A stretch of 43,583 nucleotides of DNA from Gammaproteobacteria bacterium. Lineage in GTDB: Bacteria > Pseudomonadota > Gammaproteobacteria > Magnimaribacterales > Magnimaribacteraceae. This document shows positions 9,554-17,749 of the stretch, one piece after another. Below the pieces are notes generated by a model. The model was not told the DNA's origin. It ran no database searches and was given only the letters and a program-made list of their open reading frames with translations. The stretch spans positions 1 through 43,583 of the forward strand of contig SGZM01000006.1 in assembly GCA_004214065.1 (NCBI GenBank). Reading direction: 5' to 3'. The stretch's first letter is position 1. Each line of letters begins with the position of its first letter. The position numbers and the translations under genes are program-made.

Positions 9554-10765
9554 ATGAGTGGACCATATGAGGGTATAAGAGTTTTAGAATTGACCTCGAC
9601 AGTATCTGGACCGTTCGCAGGTATGATGCTTGCTGATCAAGGTGCTGAAGTAATTAAGGTAGAGCCCCCGGGAATAGGGGATCTTGCAAGATTTATGGGG
9701 ACAACAAAAGATGGCATGGGTGCCATGTTTTCTACTCTTAATCGAAATAAAAAATGTATTTGTTTAGACTTTAAGAATGAAGAAGATCTTAGTGTTCTAA
9801 AAGAGTTAGTTTCTACAACTGATGTTTTAATTGAAAACTATAGACCTGGTATAGTTAAAAAATTAGGAATAGATTATGAGTCTCTCTCTCAAATAAACCC
9901 AGATTTAATTTATTGCTCTATTTCTGGTTATGGCCAATCTGGACCTTACAAAGAAAAAAAAGTATACGATCCTTTAATACAAGGTACTGTAGGAATACCA
10001 CATGCCCAAAATATTAAATCTCCCGAGCTTATAAGAACTATTATTTACGATAAAGTAACCGGGCTGACTAGTGCTCAAGCTATTTCTGCTGCTTTGTATC
10101 AGAAAGCTAAAGGAGAAGGAGGTCAATACCTTCCTATATCAATGATGGAGTCTGCTCTCTATTACAATTGGCCAGATTTGATGATGAATCATACCTTTGA
10201 TGAGGGAGGTATTAATTTGGGTGAACTAGCTGATTTATTTGAGGTTTACGAAACTAAAGATGGAGGAGTTGTTTTAATAATTATCGCTAATGATGAAGTC
10301 TTTAGTAAATTTTGTAATGTTTTCGACCTCTCGCTTCATTTAGATGAGAAATATAATAATCTAGTCTCAAGGATAATTAACAAAGAAGAGTTGACTGCAG
10401 AGATTAATAAAGTCACAAGCCTATTATCTTGTAAAGAATTAGAAAATAAAATGGACCTTGAAGGTATTTCAGCTTCAATTTGTAATGAATTGAATGAGGT
10501 GTATAAGGATCCTCAAGTTATTGAACAAGGCTCTATTGTTGAAATTAATCACCCGGAATTGGGAGTTATGAGAATGCCAAAGCCACCTGCCAGCCTAAAG
10601 GGGCAAGGTTCGTTTCCAAGATCTCTTGCTCCTATACTTGGTCATGATAATCGCGAAGTACTTACTTCTATAAATATCGATGATGATACAATTCAAAGAA
10701 TGGAAGATAGAGAAAAACAAAATAGAGAAATGTTAGCTAGCCTTATGCAAGCAACTGAGGAGTGA
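9554..10765 (+). CDS. Class III (CaiB/BaiF) CoA-transferase
   Basis: A 403-residue CoA-transferase starting at ATG 9554, chosen because AGGGGGAGA stands just upstream. An upstream in-frame ATG at 9491 would overlap the divergent tatD start and adds unlike sequence. Family blocks are VLELTSTVSGPFAGMMLADQGAEVIKVE, ENYRPGIVKKLG, SISGYGQSGPY and YDPLIQG, where Asp139 is the expected catalytic aspartate that forms the acyl-aspartyl anhydride. It lacks the His/Asp pair of the racemase at 7362, so it probably transfers CoA between carboxylic acids. Substrate unknown; the racemase, SDR and crotonase genes in the window suggest acyl-CoA catabolism. A small membrane protein follows immediately. Confidence 0.88.
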   Translation: MSGPYEGIRVLELTSTVSGPFAGMMLADQGAEVIKVEPPGIGDLARFMGTTKDGMGAMFSTLNRNKKCICLDFKNEEDLSVLKELVSTTDVLIENYRPGIVKKLGIDYESLSQINPDLIYCSISGYGQSGPYKEKKVYDPLIQGTVGIPHAQNIKSPELIRTIIYDKVTGLTSAQAISAALYQKAKGEGGQYLPISMMESALYYNWPDLMMNHTFDEGGINLGELADLFEVYETKDGGVVLIIIANDEVFSKFCNVFDLSLHLDEKYNNLVSRIINKEELTAEINKVTSLLSCKELENKMDLEGISASICNELNEVYKDPQVIEQGSIVEINHPELGVMRMPKPPASLKGQGSFPRSLAPILGHDNREVLTSINIDDDTIQRMEDREKQNREMLASLMQATEE

Positions 10766-10767
10766 TA

Positions 10768-11220
10768 ATGATCATTAATTCTTTCAACCTTATTTTGAGC
10801 ATAATAATAGCTACTTGTCTTGTGATCTTACAAGAAACAATGAGTAATATATTTTGGTTAATTTCTGTTGATATGCCTGTGTCTATAGGTATATTTATCT
10901 CAACCTACGTAAGTAATTTATTCGCCATGAACTTATCAGGTGCAGTACCGCTAATAGCTCTTATTGCTATTGGGTTTTTAATTGCTTATCTAGTGACTAG
11001 AATTATTCTTGTTTGGGTAAATATTTCGAGAACATATGCTTATGCATTTGCAGGAGCAACTGCTATTTTAGCTATAGTACTTCTAATGCCATTAGCCTTT
11101 TACAACCTAGATATTCTTGCTGGTGGTAGAAGTATCTTTGGTAAATTTGTACTAACTTCTTTTGGGCTACTAAGTGGTTATTATTTTGGAAAAACTTTAG
11201 ATAGACAGAGGGCGTCATGA
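10768..11220 (+). CDS. Small multi-pass membrane protein, unknown function
   Basis: A 150-residue protein with about four hydrophobic segments (about 5-25, 45-70, 85-110, 125-140). I do not recognise the family. ATG at 10768 is preferred over the in-frame GTG at 10762 because a strong SD (GAGGAG, 10757-10762) sits 5 bases upstream. The gene is coupled to the CoA-transferase before it and to the sugar dehydrogenase after it, sharing an ATGA overlap. The charged C-terminal end (GKTLDRQRAS) is short. Confidence 0.65.
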   Translation: MIINSFNLILSIIIATCLVILQETMSNIFWLISVDMPVSIGIFISTYVSNLFAMNLSGAVPLIALIAIGFLIAYLVTRIILVWVNISRTYAYAFAGATAILAIVLLMPLAFYNLDILAGGRSIFGKFVLTSFGLLSGYYFGKTLDRQRAS

Positions 11221-12311
11221 TCAGAAAAATACTTTATTCATTAATATCAATTCTTTTTTCATTTTCTGTTTATACTGAACAACAAGAATATGAGTACGAA
11301 GTAATTGCTGATAATCTTAGTCATCCTTGGGGTATAGCTGTCATAGATAATGATAATATTTTGTTTACAGAATTATCAGGGCAATTAAGAGTCATAGAAG
11401 ATGGAGTTTTAAATCCTGAACCAATTAAAGGTGTACCTGAGGTACTTTTTGCAGGTCAAGGTGGTTTATCTGGGATAATTTTAGATCCTAATTTCGACTC
11501 TAATAATAAAATATATATATCCTTTTCTTCTCCTGATGAAGGAAGAAAGACTAATACTCTGGAAGTGATTAGTTCAACTCTAACTTCAAAATCTTTAGAA
11601 GATGTTAAAACCATTTTTAAAGCTTCTCCATCTAGGAAAACTGCTGCTCACTACGGAGCTCGAATGGCTTTTTTAGATGATGGTACTTTGTTAATTACTT
11701 CTGGTGATGGTTTTAACTATAGAGAAGAAGCTCAATATTTAGATAATCACTACGGAAAAATAATAAGGATAAATACAGACGGAAGTGTTCCTGCAGATAA
11801 CCCTTTTGTCTCAATAGACCAAGCAAAACCAGAAATTTGGTCTTATGGTCATAGGAATCTCCAAGGTATTTCAGTTGTAAACGGCGTCGTGTATGAAAAT
11901 GAACATGGACCAATGGGTGGAGACGAGTTAAATATAGCTGAACCTTCTAAAAATTACGGCTGGCCTGCTATAACTTATGGCAAGGACTACAGTGGAGCTA
12001 CCATCTCTCCTTTCACAGAAAAAGAAGGCATGGAACAGCCCATCAAGTACTGGGTTCCATCTATTGCCCCTTCAGGTATGACATATTACGAAGGTAATAA
12101 ATTTCCTGAGTGGACAAATAGTTTATTCATATCAGCTTTGGTACCTGGAGATGTAAGGCGTTTAGAAATATTAGGATCCAAAATTACAAAAGAAGAAATA
12201 CTATTTAGCGATTTAGGCAGGATAAGAGATATTGCAACGTCGCCTGATGGAAGTTTGATTTTGGCAACTGATGGACCTAAAGGAAAATTAGTAAGAGTTA
12301 CAAATAAATAA
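11217..12311 (+). CDS. PQQ-dependent aldose sugar dehydrogenase (GSDH/YliI-like)
   Basis: A 364-residue soluble beta-propeller protein with an N-terminal signal peptide (about 1-20, MIRKILYSLISILFSFSVYT). Family motifs include LSHPWGIAV, GQGGLSGIILDPNF, HYGARMAFLDDGTLLITSGD with the candidate catalytic base histidine, YGHRNLQGI and NEHGPMGGDELN. Enzymes of this group oxidise aldoses to lactones in the periplasm using PQQ and pass electrons to the respiratory chain. No PQQ synthesis genes are visible here, so the cofactor may come from elsewhere. It overlaps the upstream membrane gene by 4 bases (ATGA), and another small membrane protein follows with an AAGGAG SD. Confidence 0.87.
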   Translation: MIRKILYSLISILFSFSVYTEQQEYEYEVIADNLSHPWGIAVIDNDNILFTELSGQLRVIEDGVLNPEPIKGVPEVLFAGQGGLSGIILDPNFDSNNKIYISFSSPDEGRKTNTLEVISSTLTSKSLEDVKTIFKASPSRKTAAHYGARMAFLDDGTLLITSGDGFNYREEAQYLDNHYGKIIRINTDGSVPADNPFVSIDQAKPEIWSYGHRNLQGISVVNGVVYENEHGPMGGDELNIAEPSKNYGWPAITYGKDYSGATISPFTEKEGMEQPIKYWVPSIAPSGMTYYEGNKFPEWTNSLFISALVPGDVRRLEILGSKITKEEILFSDLGRIRDIATSPDGSLILATDGPKGKLVRVTNK

Positions 12312-12321
12312 GGAGAAAGTT

Positions 12322-12693
12322 ATGTGGGCTAGATTAATATCGGGAATTATTGGAGTGTTAATGCTCTTACAGGCATTAAATTGGTTATTTGACCCGTCTT
12401 CAGCAGCGGCAGGATTATCTATGTCCCTACTAGAAGGAGAGGGTGGAAATACACAAATAGGTGATTTTACTTCTTTCTTTTTTACAGCAGGTTTAATGGC
12501 AATTATTGGGGCCTATAGAAATGAACATCTGTGGCTCTATACAACTATTTCTTTGCTGGGTTCGGCTGCTATATTCAGAATTTCAGCAGGTACATTCCAC
12601 GGAACAGAGTATCTCACCTCAGCTATAATTTTTGAGATTGTTGCTTCGGTGCTTTTACTGATCAGCGCAAGAAAAATAAAATCTGAAAATTAA
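12322..12693 (+). CDS. Small four-helix membrane protein, unknown function
   Basis: A 123-residue protein with about four transmembrane segments (about 5-20, 45-65, 70-85, 100-117). It looks like DUF4345-type small membrane proteins, but I cannot assign it firmly. It starts at ATG 12322 with SD AAGGAG at 12310-12315, overlapping the stop of the dehydrogenase gene. It ends the unit that began at 9554; a hairpin (12697-12716) lies directly behind its stop. Confidence 0.6.
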   Translation: MWARLISGIIGVLMLLQALNWLFDPSSAAAGLSMSLLEGEGGNTQIGDFTSFFFTAGLMAIIGAYRNEHLWLYTTISLLGSAAIFRISAGTFHGTEYLTSAIIFEIVASVLLLISARKIKSEN

Positions 12694-12696
12694 GCT

Positions 12697-12716
12697 TTTT
12701 CTTCCCCTGAAGAAAA
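12697..12716. terminator. AT-rich hairpin behind the 9554-12693 unit
   Basis: Perfect 8-base inverted repeat TTTTCTTC / GAAGAAAA with a CCCT loop, starting four bases after a stop codon. There is no T tract on the + side beyond the stem, so it may act as a 3' mRNA end or processing stem rather than a classic terminator. Confidence 0.4.
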
Positions 12717-12843
12717 TAGATACCTCACGTGCTTAGCTCATACGTCTATTCGTTAGATAGAAGACTAAAGTAGCTTTGCTAGTAACGTAGTGATTTTTTT
12801 AGCGTGTATGATAAAGTCACGCTACATTTAAAAAGGAAATATT
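12717..12843. promoter_or_regulatory. Structured leader/promoter region of the moxR unit
   Basis: This 127-base gap holds several small dyads: TCTAT/ATAGA (12745-12761), TAGC-TTT-GCTA (about 12772-12782), a T7 run (12794-12800) and a perfect 7-base inverted repeat TAGCGTG / CACGCTA (12800-12824). The last lies just before the SD of moxR (AAAAGGAAAT, about 12830-12840). It probably contains the promoter of the 12844-17667 unit, and the final dyad could be an operator or leader hairpin. I could not choose a single -35/-10 pair. Confidence 0.4.
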
Positions 12844-13695
12844 ATGAAATTTAAAGGGACTGATTCTTATATATCAACTGAAGACCTTAGTATGGCCGTA
12901 AATGCCGCTATAGAACTTGAGAAGCCTCTATTAATTAAAGGTGAACCAGGAACAGGTAAAACTATGCTAGCTGAGCAAGTAGCTGAATCACTTAATATGC
13001 CTCTTATAGAATGGCATATCAAATCCACAACAAAAGCAAGACAAGGTCTTTATGAGTATGATGCTGTTACAAGACTTAGAGATTCTCAATTAGGGGATGA
13101 AAGAGTTAAAGATATATCCAACTACATACAAAAAGGAAAGATGTGGGAGGCATTCACATCAGATGAAAGAGCAGTTCTGCTTGTTGATGAAATAGATAAA
13201 GCAGATATTGAATTTCCAAATGACCTACTGCAAGAAATTGATCGTATGGAATTTTATGTGTATGAAACCAAAGAAACAATTAAAGCCGTTCAAAGACCTT
13301 TGGTAATTATTACAAGTAATAATGAAAAAGAACTTCCTGATGCTTTTTTAAGAAGATGCTTCTTCCATTATATTAATTTTCCAGATAGAACCACCATGGA
13401 GCAAATTGTTAAGGTGCATCATCCTAAGGTTAAAAAGAATTTAGTTAAGGATGCCCTGGAAATATTTTTTGATATAAGAAAAGTTCCGGGTATGAAGAAA
13501 AAACCTTCTACTTCTGAGTTAATTGACTGGTTAAAGCTTCTCATGGCTGATGATATTCCTGATGAAATCTTTAAAAATAGAGATCCGTCTAAAGCTATAC
13601 CACCTCTATATGGTGCTCTCGTTAAGAATGAGCAAGATGTTCAGCTTTTAGAAAGGTTGGCATTCATGGCAAGGCGAGAAGGTAATACAAATTAA
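12844..13695 (+). CDS. MoxR-type AAA+ ATPase
   Basis: A 283-residue AAA+ ATPase with Walker A GEPGTGKT (33-40), Walker B LLVDEID (112-118), a TSNNEKELPDAFLRRC sensor 1/arginine-finger region and a C-terminal lid. MoxR ATPases work as chaperones with von Willebrand factor A proteins, often to insert cofactors or mature enzymes (for example CoxD with CoxE in CO dehydrogenase). Its partner VWA gene starts 3 bases after the stop. No molybdo-enzyme genes are nearby, so the client is unknown. ATG at 12844 is preceded by AAAAGGAAAT. Confidence 0.92.
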   Translation: MKFKGTDSYISTEDLSMAVNAAIELEKPLLIKGEPGTGKTMLAEQVAESLNMPLIEWHIKSTTKARQGLYEYDAVTRLRDSQLGDERVKDISNYIQKGKMWEAFTSDERAVLLVDEIDKADIEFPNDLLQEIDRMEFYVYETKETIKAVQRPLVIITSNNEKELPDAFLRRCFFHYINFPDRTTMEQIVKVHHPKVKKNLVKDALEIFFDIRKVPGMKKKPSTSELIDWLKLLMADDIPDEIFKNRDPSKAIPPLYGALVKNEQDVQLLERLAFMARREGNTN

Positions 13696-13698
13696 TCA

Positions 13699-14874
13699 AT
13701 GTTCATATCTCTTTTTAATACATTAAGAGCTACAGGCATTCCTTGTTCTTTGAGGGAGCTGTTAGATCTAATAGCGGCTGTAGACAAAAGACTTGCTTTT
13801 GCTGACATGGAACAGTTCTACTTTTTAAGTAGAGCTATTCTTGTTAAAGATGAAAAACACTACGATAAGTTTGATAGAGCTTTTGATATCTACTTCAAGG
13901 GCATTGAGAGTATCGATGATATTTTGGAAATGCTGATACCTGATGAATGGTTAAAAGCTGAATTCGAAAAACATCTCACCGAAGAAGAGTTGAAAGAAAT
14001 TGAATCTCTAGGAGGCTTAGAAAAACTTCTTGAGGCATTCAAAAAGAAACTAGAAGAACAGGAAGAGAGGCACGAGGGAGGGAGTAAGCAAATAGGTACA
14101 GGAGGCACTTCTCCTTTTGGTAATTCTGGTGAAAATCCAGAGGGTATAAGAGTAGGTGGAGAAGGCGGCAAAGGTAAAGCAGCTAAAGTATGGGAAGCTA
14201 GGGACTTTAAAAATCTTGATGATGATGTTGAGCTTGGTACTAGAAATATGAAGGTTGCATTAAGAAGACTAAGAAAACTAATACGGGATAGCGCTAATGA
14301 AGAATTTGATCTAGATAATACTATTAGTTCAACTGCTAAAAAAGCGGGCCTCTTAGATGTTAGATTTAGACCAGAAAAAAGAAATGCTGTAAAAGTTTTA
14401 GTTCTATTTGATGTTGGTGGCTCGATGGATCCGCATATTAAAATTTGTGAAGAATTATTCTCAGCTGCTAAGACTGAATTTAAGAATCTTGAATATTTTT
14501 ACTTTCATAATTTTATTTATGAGACTGTATGGAAAGATAATAGAAGAAGGCAAAATGAAAGAGTTTTTACTGAAGACATAATCCATAAGTACTCAGCTGA
14601 CTATAAAATAATCTTTGTAGGTGATGCAACCATGGCTCCATACGAGATAACTAATCCAGGTGGCAGTATTGAACACTGGAATGAAGAAGCTGGAGCATTA
14701 TGGATGAAACGAATGGTTGGGATTTATGACAAACTAGTTTGGCTAAATCCTGTACCTCAAGAGCACTGGGAATACAGCGCTTCTGTTGAGCTGACGAGGA
14801 GTCTCGTTGAAGATAATATGTTTCCTCTAACCATTAGGGGTCTCGAAGACAGTATGGCTTTTTTGAGTAAGTAA
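13699..14874 (+). CDS. VWA-domain protein, CoxE-like (COG3552 type)
   Basis: A 391-residue protein. The N-terminal helical region (1-125) has an acidic stretch rich in Glu and Lys, then a Gly-rich linker (about 127-165), then a VWA domain with the metal-adhesion motif DVGGSM at 238-243 and further MIDAS-like residues in VGDATMAPYE. The Gly in DxGxS is usual for this subfamily. It partners the MoxR ATPase just upstream. MoxR-VWA pairs are found with and without cox genes; here an ABC-2 exporter follows after 4 bases. No signal peptide, so cytoplasmic. Confidence 0.9.
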   Translation: MFISLFNTLRATGIPCSLRELLDLIAAVDKRLAFADMEQFYFLSRAILVKDEKHYDKFDRAFDIYFKGIESIDDILEMLIPDEWLKAEFEKHLTEEELKEIESLGGLEKLLEAFKKKLEEQEERHEGGSKQIGTGGTSPFGNSGENPEGIRVGGEGGKGKAAKVWEARDFKNLDDDVELGTRNMKVALRRLRKLIRDSANEEFDLDNTISSTAKKAGLLDVRFRPEKRNAVKVLVLFDVGGSMDPHIKICEELFSAAKTEFKNLEYFYFHNFIYETVWKDNRRRQNERVFTEDIIHKYSADYKIIFVGDATMAPYEITNPGGSIEHWNEEAGALWMKRMVGIYDKLVWLNPVPQEHWEYSASVELTRSLVEDNMFPLTIRGLEDSMAFLSK

Positions 14875-14878
14875 ACTC

Positions 14879-15808
14879 ATGAAAGCTCTCTCAATCTCAA
14901 ATCTTAAGAAAGAATATGCAGGAGGTTTGCAGGCCTTAAAGGGGATTGATTTAGACGTTGAACAAGGAGATTTTTTTGCATTATTAGGACCTAATGGAGC
15001 AGGTAAATCTACAACTATAGGTATTATAAGTTCTCTAGTTACAAAAACTTCTGGTCAGGTAAAAATACTTGATATAGATATAGATGAAAATCATTCCTTA
15101 GCTAAGAAAAAGTTAGGTGTAGTTGGTCAAGAAGTTAACTTTAATCAATTCGAAAAAGTTGGTGACATCATTAGAAACCAAGCTGGATATTATGGTCTTA
15201 GTTTTAAAGAGGCTCGTGATAATGCCAAGCACTATATGAGAAAATTAGATATATGGGATAAAAGAGATGAGCAGGCGCGTAAATTATCTGGAGGCATGAA
15301 ACGCCGAGTTATGGTTGCAAAGGCATTAGTTAATAACCCTGATTTATTGATATTAGATGAGCCAACTGCAGGAGTTGATATTGAGCTTAGAAGATCTCTT
15401 TGGGATTTCTTAACTGAAATAAATAACAATGGGACAACTATCATTTTAACTACTCATTATCTTGAAGAGGCAGAAAGACTGTGCAGAAATATTGCAATTA
15501 TTGATTCTGGCGAGATAGTTGAAAATACAAGTATGCAAGAATTACTAACTCGTCTTGAAGTTGAAACCTTTGTATTTGATCTTTCTAAACCTATATCTTC
15601 TCTACCGAAGTCTTTAGATTTTGAAATGGTTTTGGAAAACCCTCAAAAACTCAAAGTAACAGTTGGTAAGGGTCAAGGACTAAATTCAGTCTTTCAAATA
15701 CTTTCCAGTTCTGGGATAGAGATTTCTAGTATGAGAAATGAGACGGGCAGATTAGAAGAGCTATTCTTGGGTCTTGTTGATTCAGTTTTAACAGAAGATA
15801 AAGAATGA
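14879..15808 (+). CDS. ABC-2 type transporter ATP-binding protein (YadG/NodI-like)
   Basis: A 309-residue ATPase with Walker A GPNGAGKST (37-45), Q-loop VVGQEVNF, signature LSGGMKRR (136-143), Walker B LLILDEP (156-162) and H-loop TTHYLEEAE (His193). The C-terminal 80 residues form the extra domain typical of DRA/ABC-2 exporters. Its stop overlaps the ATG of the permease gene by 4 bases (ATGA). It is most like E. coli YadG. The cargo is unknown; drugs, lipids or polysaccharides are exported by relatives. Confidence 0.92.
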   Translation: MKALSISNLKKEYAGGLQALKGIDLDVEQGDFFALLGPNGAGKSTTIGIISSLVTKTSGQVKILDIDIDENHSLAKKKLGVVGQEVNFNQFEKVGDIIRNQAGYYGLSFKEARDNAKHYMRKLDIWDKRDEQARKLSGGMKRRVMVAKALVNNPDLLILDEPTAGVDIELRRSLWDFLTEINNNGTTIILTTHYLEEAERLCRNIAIIDSGEIVENTSMQELLTRLEVETFVFDLSKPISSLPKSLDFEMVLENPQKLKVTVGKGQGLNSVFQILSSSGIEISSMRNETGRLEELFLGLVDSVLTEDKE

Positions 15809-16593
15809 CTCCTTTAGAACAGTACAGGGCTTTACTTACTATCCTATATAAGGAAATTCACAGATTTATGAGGATATGGACTCAAACCTTAATACCTCCT
15901 GCAATAATGATAATGCTTTATTTTGTTATTTTCGGAACACTTATAGGCAAGAGAATAGGGCAGATGGGAGGATTTGATTATATGCAATTTATGATCCCCG
16001 GATTGATTATGATGTCTGTTATAAGTAATTCTTATTCAAATGTAGTTTCATCTTTTTTTGGACAGAAATTTGCAAGAAGTATCGAAGAATTATTGATCAC
16101 GCCATTGCCGCATTATTTAATCCTTTTAGGATGGGTCTTGGGTGGAGTTGCCAGAGGTTTACTGGTTGGAGCAATAGTGACTTTTGTGTCTTTATGGTTC
16201 TATGATCTTTCAGTGGTTAATTGGACCTTAAGTATATTTGTTGTTATTTCAACCTCTGTTTTATTTTCTTTAGGAGGTTTTTTAAATGCGTTATTTGCAG
16301 AATCATTTGATGATATTTCAATTGTTCCAACATTTATCATGCAACCTTTGATCTATCTAGGAGGTGTTTTTTATTCGATTCAGCTCTTACCAACCTTTTG
16401 GCAGACTGTTTCTTTGGCCAACCCCATTCTCTATATGATTAATGCTTTTAGATATTCTATTCTAGGCTCTTCTGATTTAGAGTCACTTGGCTTTTCAATA
16501 AACTCAGCATTATTCATGATAGTTGGATTTATTATTCTTTTAACTGCAATCTGTTTATGGTCTTTAGATAAAGGGCGAGGAATAAGATCATAA
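15805..16593 (+). CDS. ABC-2 type transporter permease (YadH-like)
   Basis: A 262-residue membrane protein with six predicted helices and the ABC-2 pattern: a cytoplasmic N terminus (PLEQYRALLTILYKEIHRF), GGFDYMQFMIPGLIMMSVI, and the late PLIYLGGVFYSIQLLP ... ANPILYMINAFRY block conserved in YadH-like permeases. It overlaps the ATPase gene by 4 bases and clearly forms a transporter with it, as homodimers of each. queF follows after 3 bases but is likely only an operon neighbour. Confidence 0.92.
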   Translation: MTPLEQYRALLTILYKEIHRFMRIWTQTLIPPAIMIMLYFVIFGTLIGKRIGQMGGFDYMQFMIPGLIMMSVISNSYSNVVSSFFGQKFARSIEELLITPLPHYLILLGWVLGGVARGLLVGAIVTFVSLWFYDLSVVNWTLSIFVVISTSVLFSLGGFLNALFAESFDDISIVPTFIMQPLIYLGGVFYSIQLLPTFWQTVSLANPILYMINAFRYSILGSSDLESLGFSINSALFMIVGFIILLTAICLWSLDKGRGIRS

Positions 16594-16596
16594 CGA

Positions 16597-17394
16597 ATGA
16601 AAGATTCCCTCTTAGGAAAAAATAGTCATATACCAACAGAATATGACTCTTCTTTATTAACACCTTTAAGTAGATTAGATTCAAGAGTTAGATCTGGCCT
16701 TCAAGAATTTTCTTCTACAATGCATGGTAAGGATTATTGGACTTCTTATGAGGCTTCGTGGCTCAATTTAAGAGGAATTCCTCAAAATAGAATCCTCAAT
16801 ATAGCTTATAGCAGTGATTCTAAGTATTTCGTTGAATCTAAATCACTTAAACTCTACCTTTATTCTCTAAATAATAAGAAATTTAGTACCATTGACGAAG
16901 TGAGTAGTTTGATTCGATCAGATCTAGAGAATACTCTAAAAACAGAAGTGGAAGTTGATTTGGTGAGCTCACCTAGAGCAATAGAAGATACTCATCTTTC
17001 ATTGGATTCCTTGGCTATAGAAAAAATTGACTCTTATCCTAATTCCTTGGTTATAGAGCCAGAAGAAAAGGAAGCAAGTGAAGATCTCTCTTGCGGTCTA
17101 TTTAGGAGTTTATGTCCTGTAACTGCCCAACCAGATTGGGCTACAATTTATATCTCATATTCAGGTATTGCAATAAATCATTTGGGGTTGCTACGATACC
17201 TCTTATCCTATAGAAATCATCAAGGCTTTCATGAGGAGTGTGTTGAAAGAATTTTTGTTGATATTAATAAAAGGTGTCGATTGGATAAATTGTCTGTTAG
17301 AGCAAATTTTCTAAGAAGAGGTGGAATCGAAATTAATCCAGTCAGGACTACAGCCGGTTTAGAAATAAATATGTCTAGAGAAGAGAGACAATGA
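16597..17394 (+). CDS. queF: NADPH-dependent 7-cyano-7-deazaguanine reductase
   Basis: A 265-residue bimodular (type II) QueF, the form usual in Gammaproteobacteria. It reduces preQ0 to preQ1 with NADPH in queuosine synthesis. The NADPH-binding motif is ESKSLKLY (80-87). Catalytic Cys173 is in SLCPVTAQPDW with Asp180 following, and the conserved FHEECVERI (211-219) supplies a substrate-contacting His/Glu. The length is slightly below the E. coli enzyme (282). It starts 3 bases after the ABC permease and precedes slyX. No other queuosine gene is in view. Confidence 0.95.
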   Translation: MKDSLLGKNSHIPTEYDSSLLTPLSRLDSRVRSGLQEFSSTMHGKDYWTSYEASWLNLRGIPQNRILNIAYSSDSKYFVESKSLKLYLYSLNNKKFSTIDEVSSLIRSDLENTLKTEVEVDLVSSPRAIEDTHLSLDSLAIEKIDSYPNSLVIEPEEKEASEDLSCGLFRSLCPVTAQPDWATIYISYSGIAINHLGLLRYLLSYRNHQGFHEECVERIFVDINKRCRLDKLSVRANFLRRGGIEINPVRTTAGLEINMSREERQ

Positions 17395-17405
17395 TAGATA
17401 TTATA

Positions 17406-17432
17406 TTTATCTTAGATTTATCTTAGATTTAT
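17406..17432. repeat. Short tandem repeat, 11-base unit, 2.5 copies
   Basis: Two perfect copies of TTTATCTTAGA (17406-17416 and 17417-17427) plus a partial third copy TTTAT, lying in the 69-base gap between queF and slyX. It could be replication slippage or a repeated protein-binding site, as it sits about 40 bases before the slyX start. Confidence 0.8.
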
Positions 17433-17463
17433 GAACTTCCCATTAATAAATGCCTTGTAGATT

Positions 17464-17667
17464 ATGGACACTAACCTTGAGAAAAGAATAAATGAATTAG
17501 AGGCCAAAAATGCCTTTCAAGAAGATGCTATTGAAAGACTTAGTTCTGAAGTTAGAAAACAACAACAGGAAATTACCGCCTTGAACCACCAATTAACCTC
17601 TGCACTAGATCTTTTATTAAAAGGCAGTGAAATCCAAGATAGTGAAGAAAAGCCACCTCATTATTAA
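17464..17667 (+). CDS. slyX: SlyX family protein
   Basis: A 67-residue coiled-coil protein: LEKRINELEAKNAFQEDAIERLSSEV, then QQQEITALNHQL, ending in the family-typical proline-rich tail (EEKPPHY). SlyX proteins are small proteins of unknown function widespread in Gammaproteobacteria. ATG at 17464 has no clear SD. It is the last gene of the moxR-queF block. Confidence 0.88.
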   Translation: MDTNLEKRINELEAKNAFQEDAIERLSSEVRKQQQEITALNHQLTSALDLLLKGSEIQDSEEKPPHY

Positions 17668-17749
17668 TTTCAATAAAGCTTAATCTTTAAATAGAAATCA
17701 AGTAAGATCGGCAGTATTAAGACATCATTATTTTACTAAGGAGGGTAGC

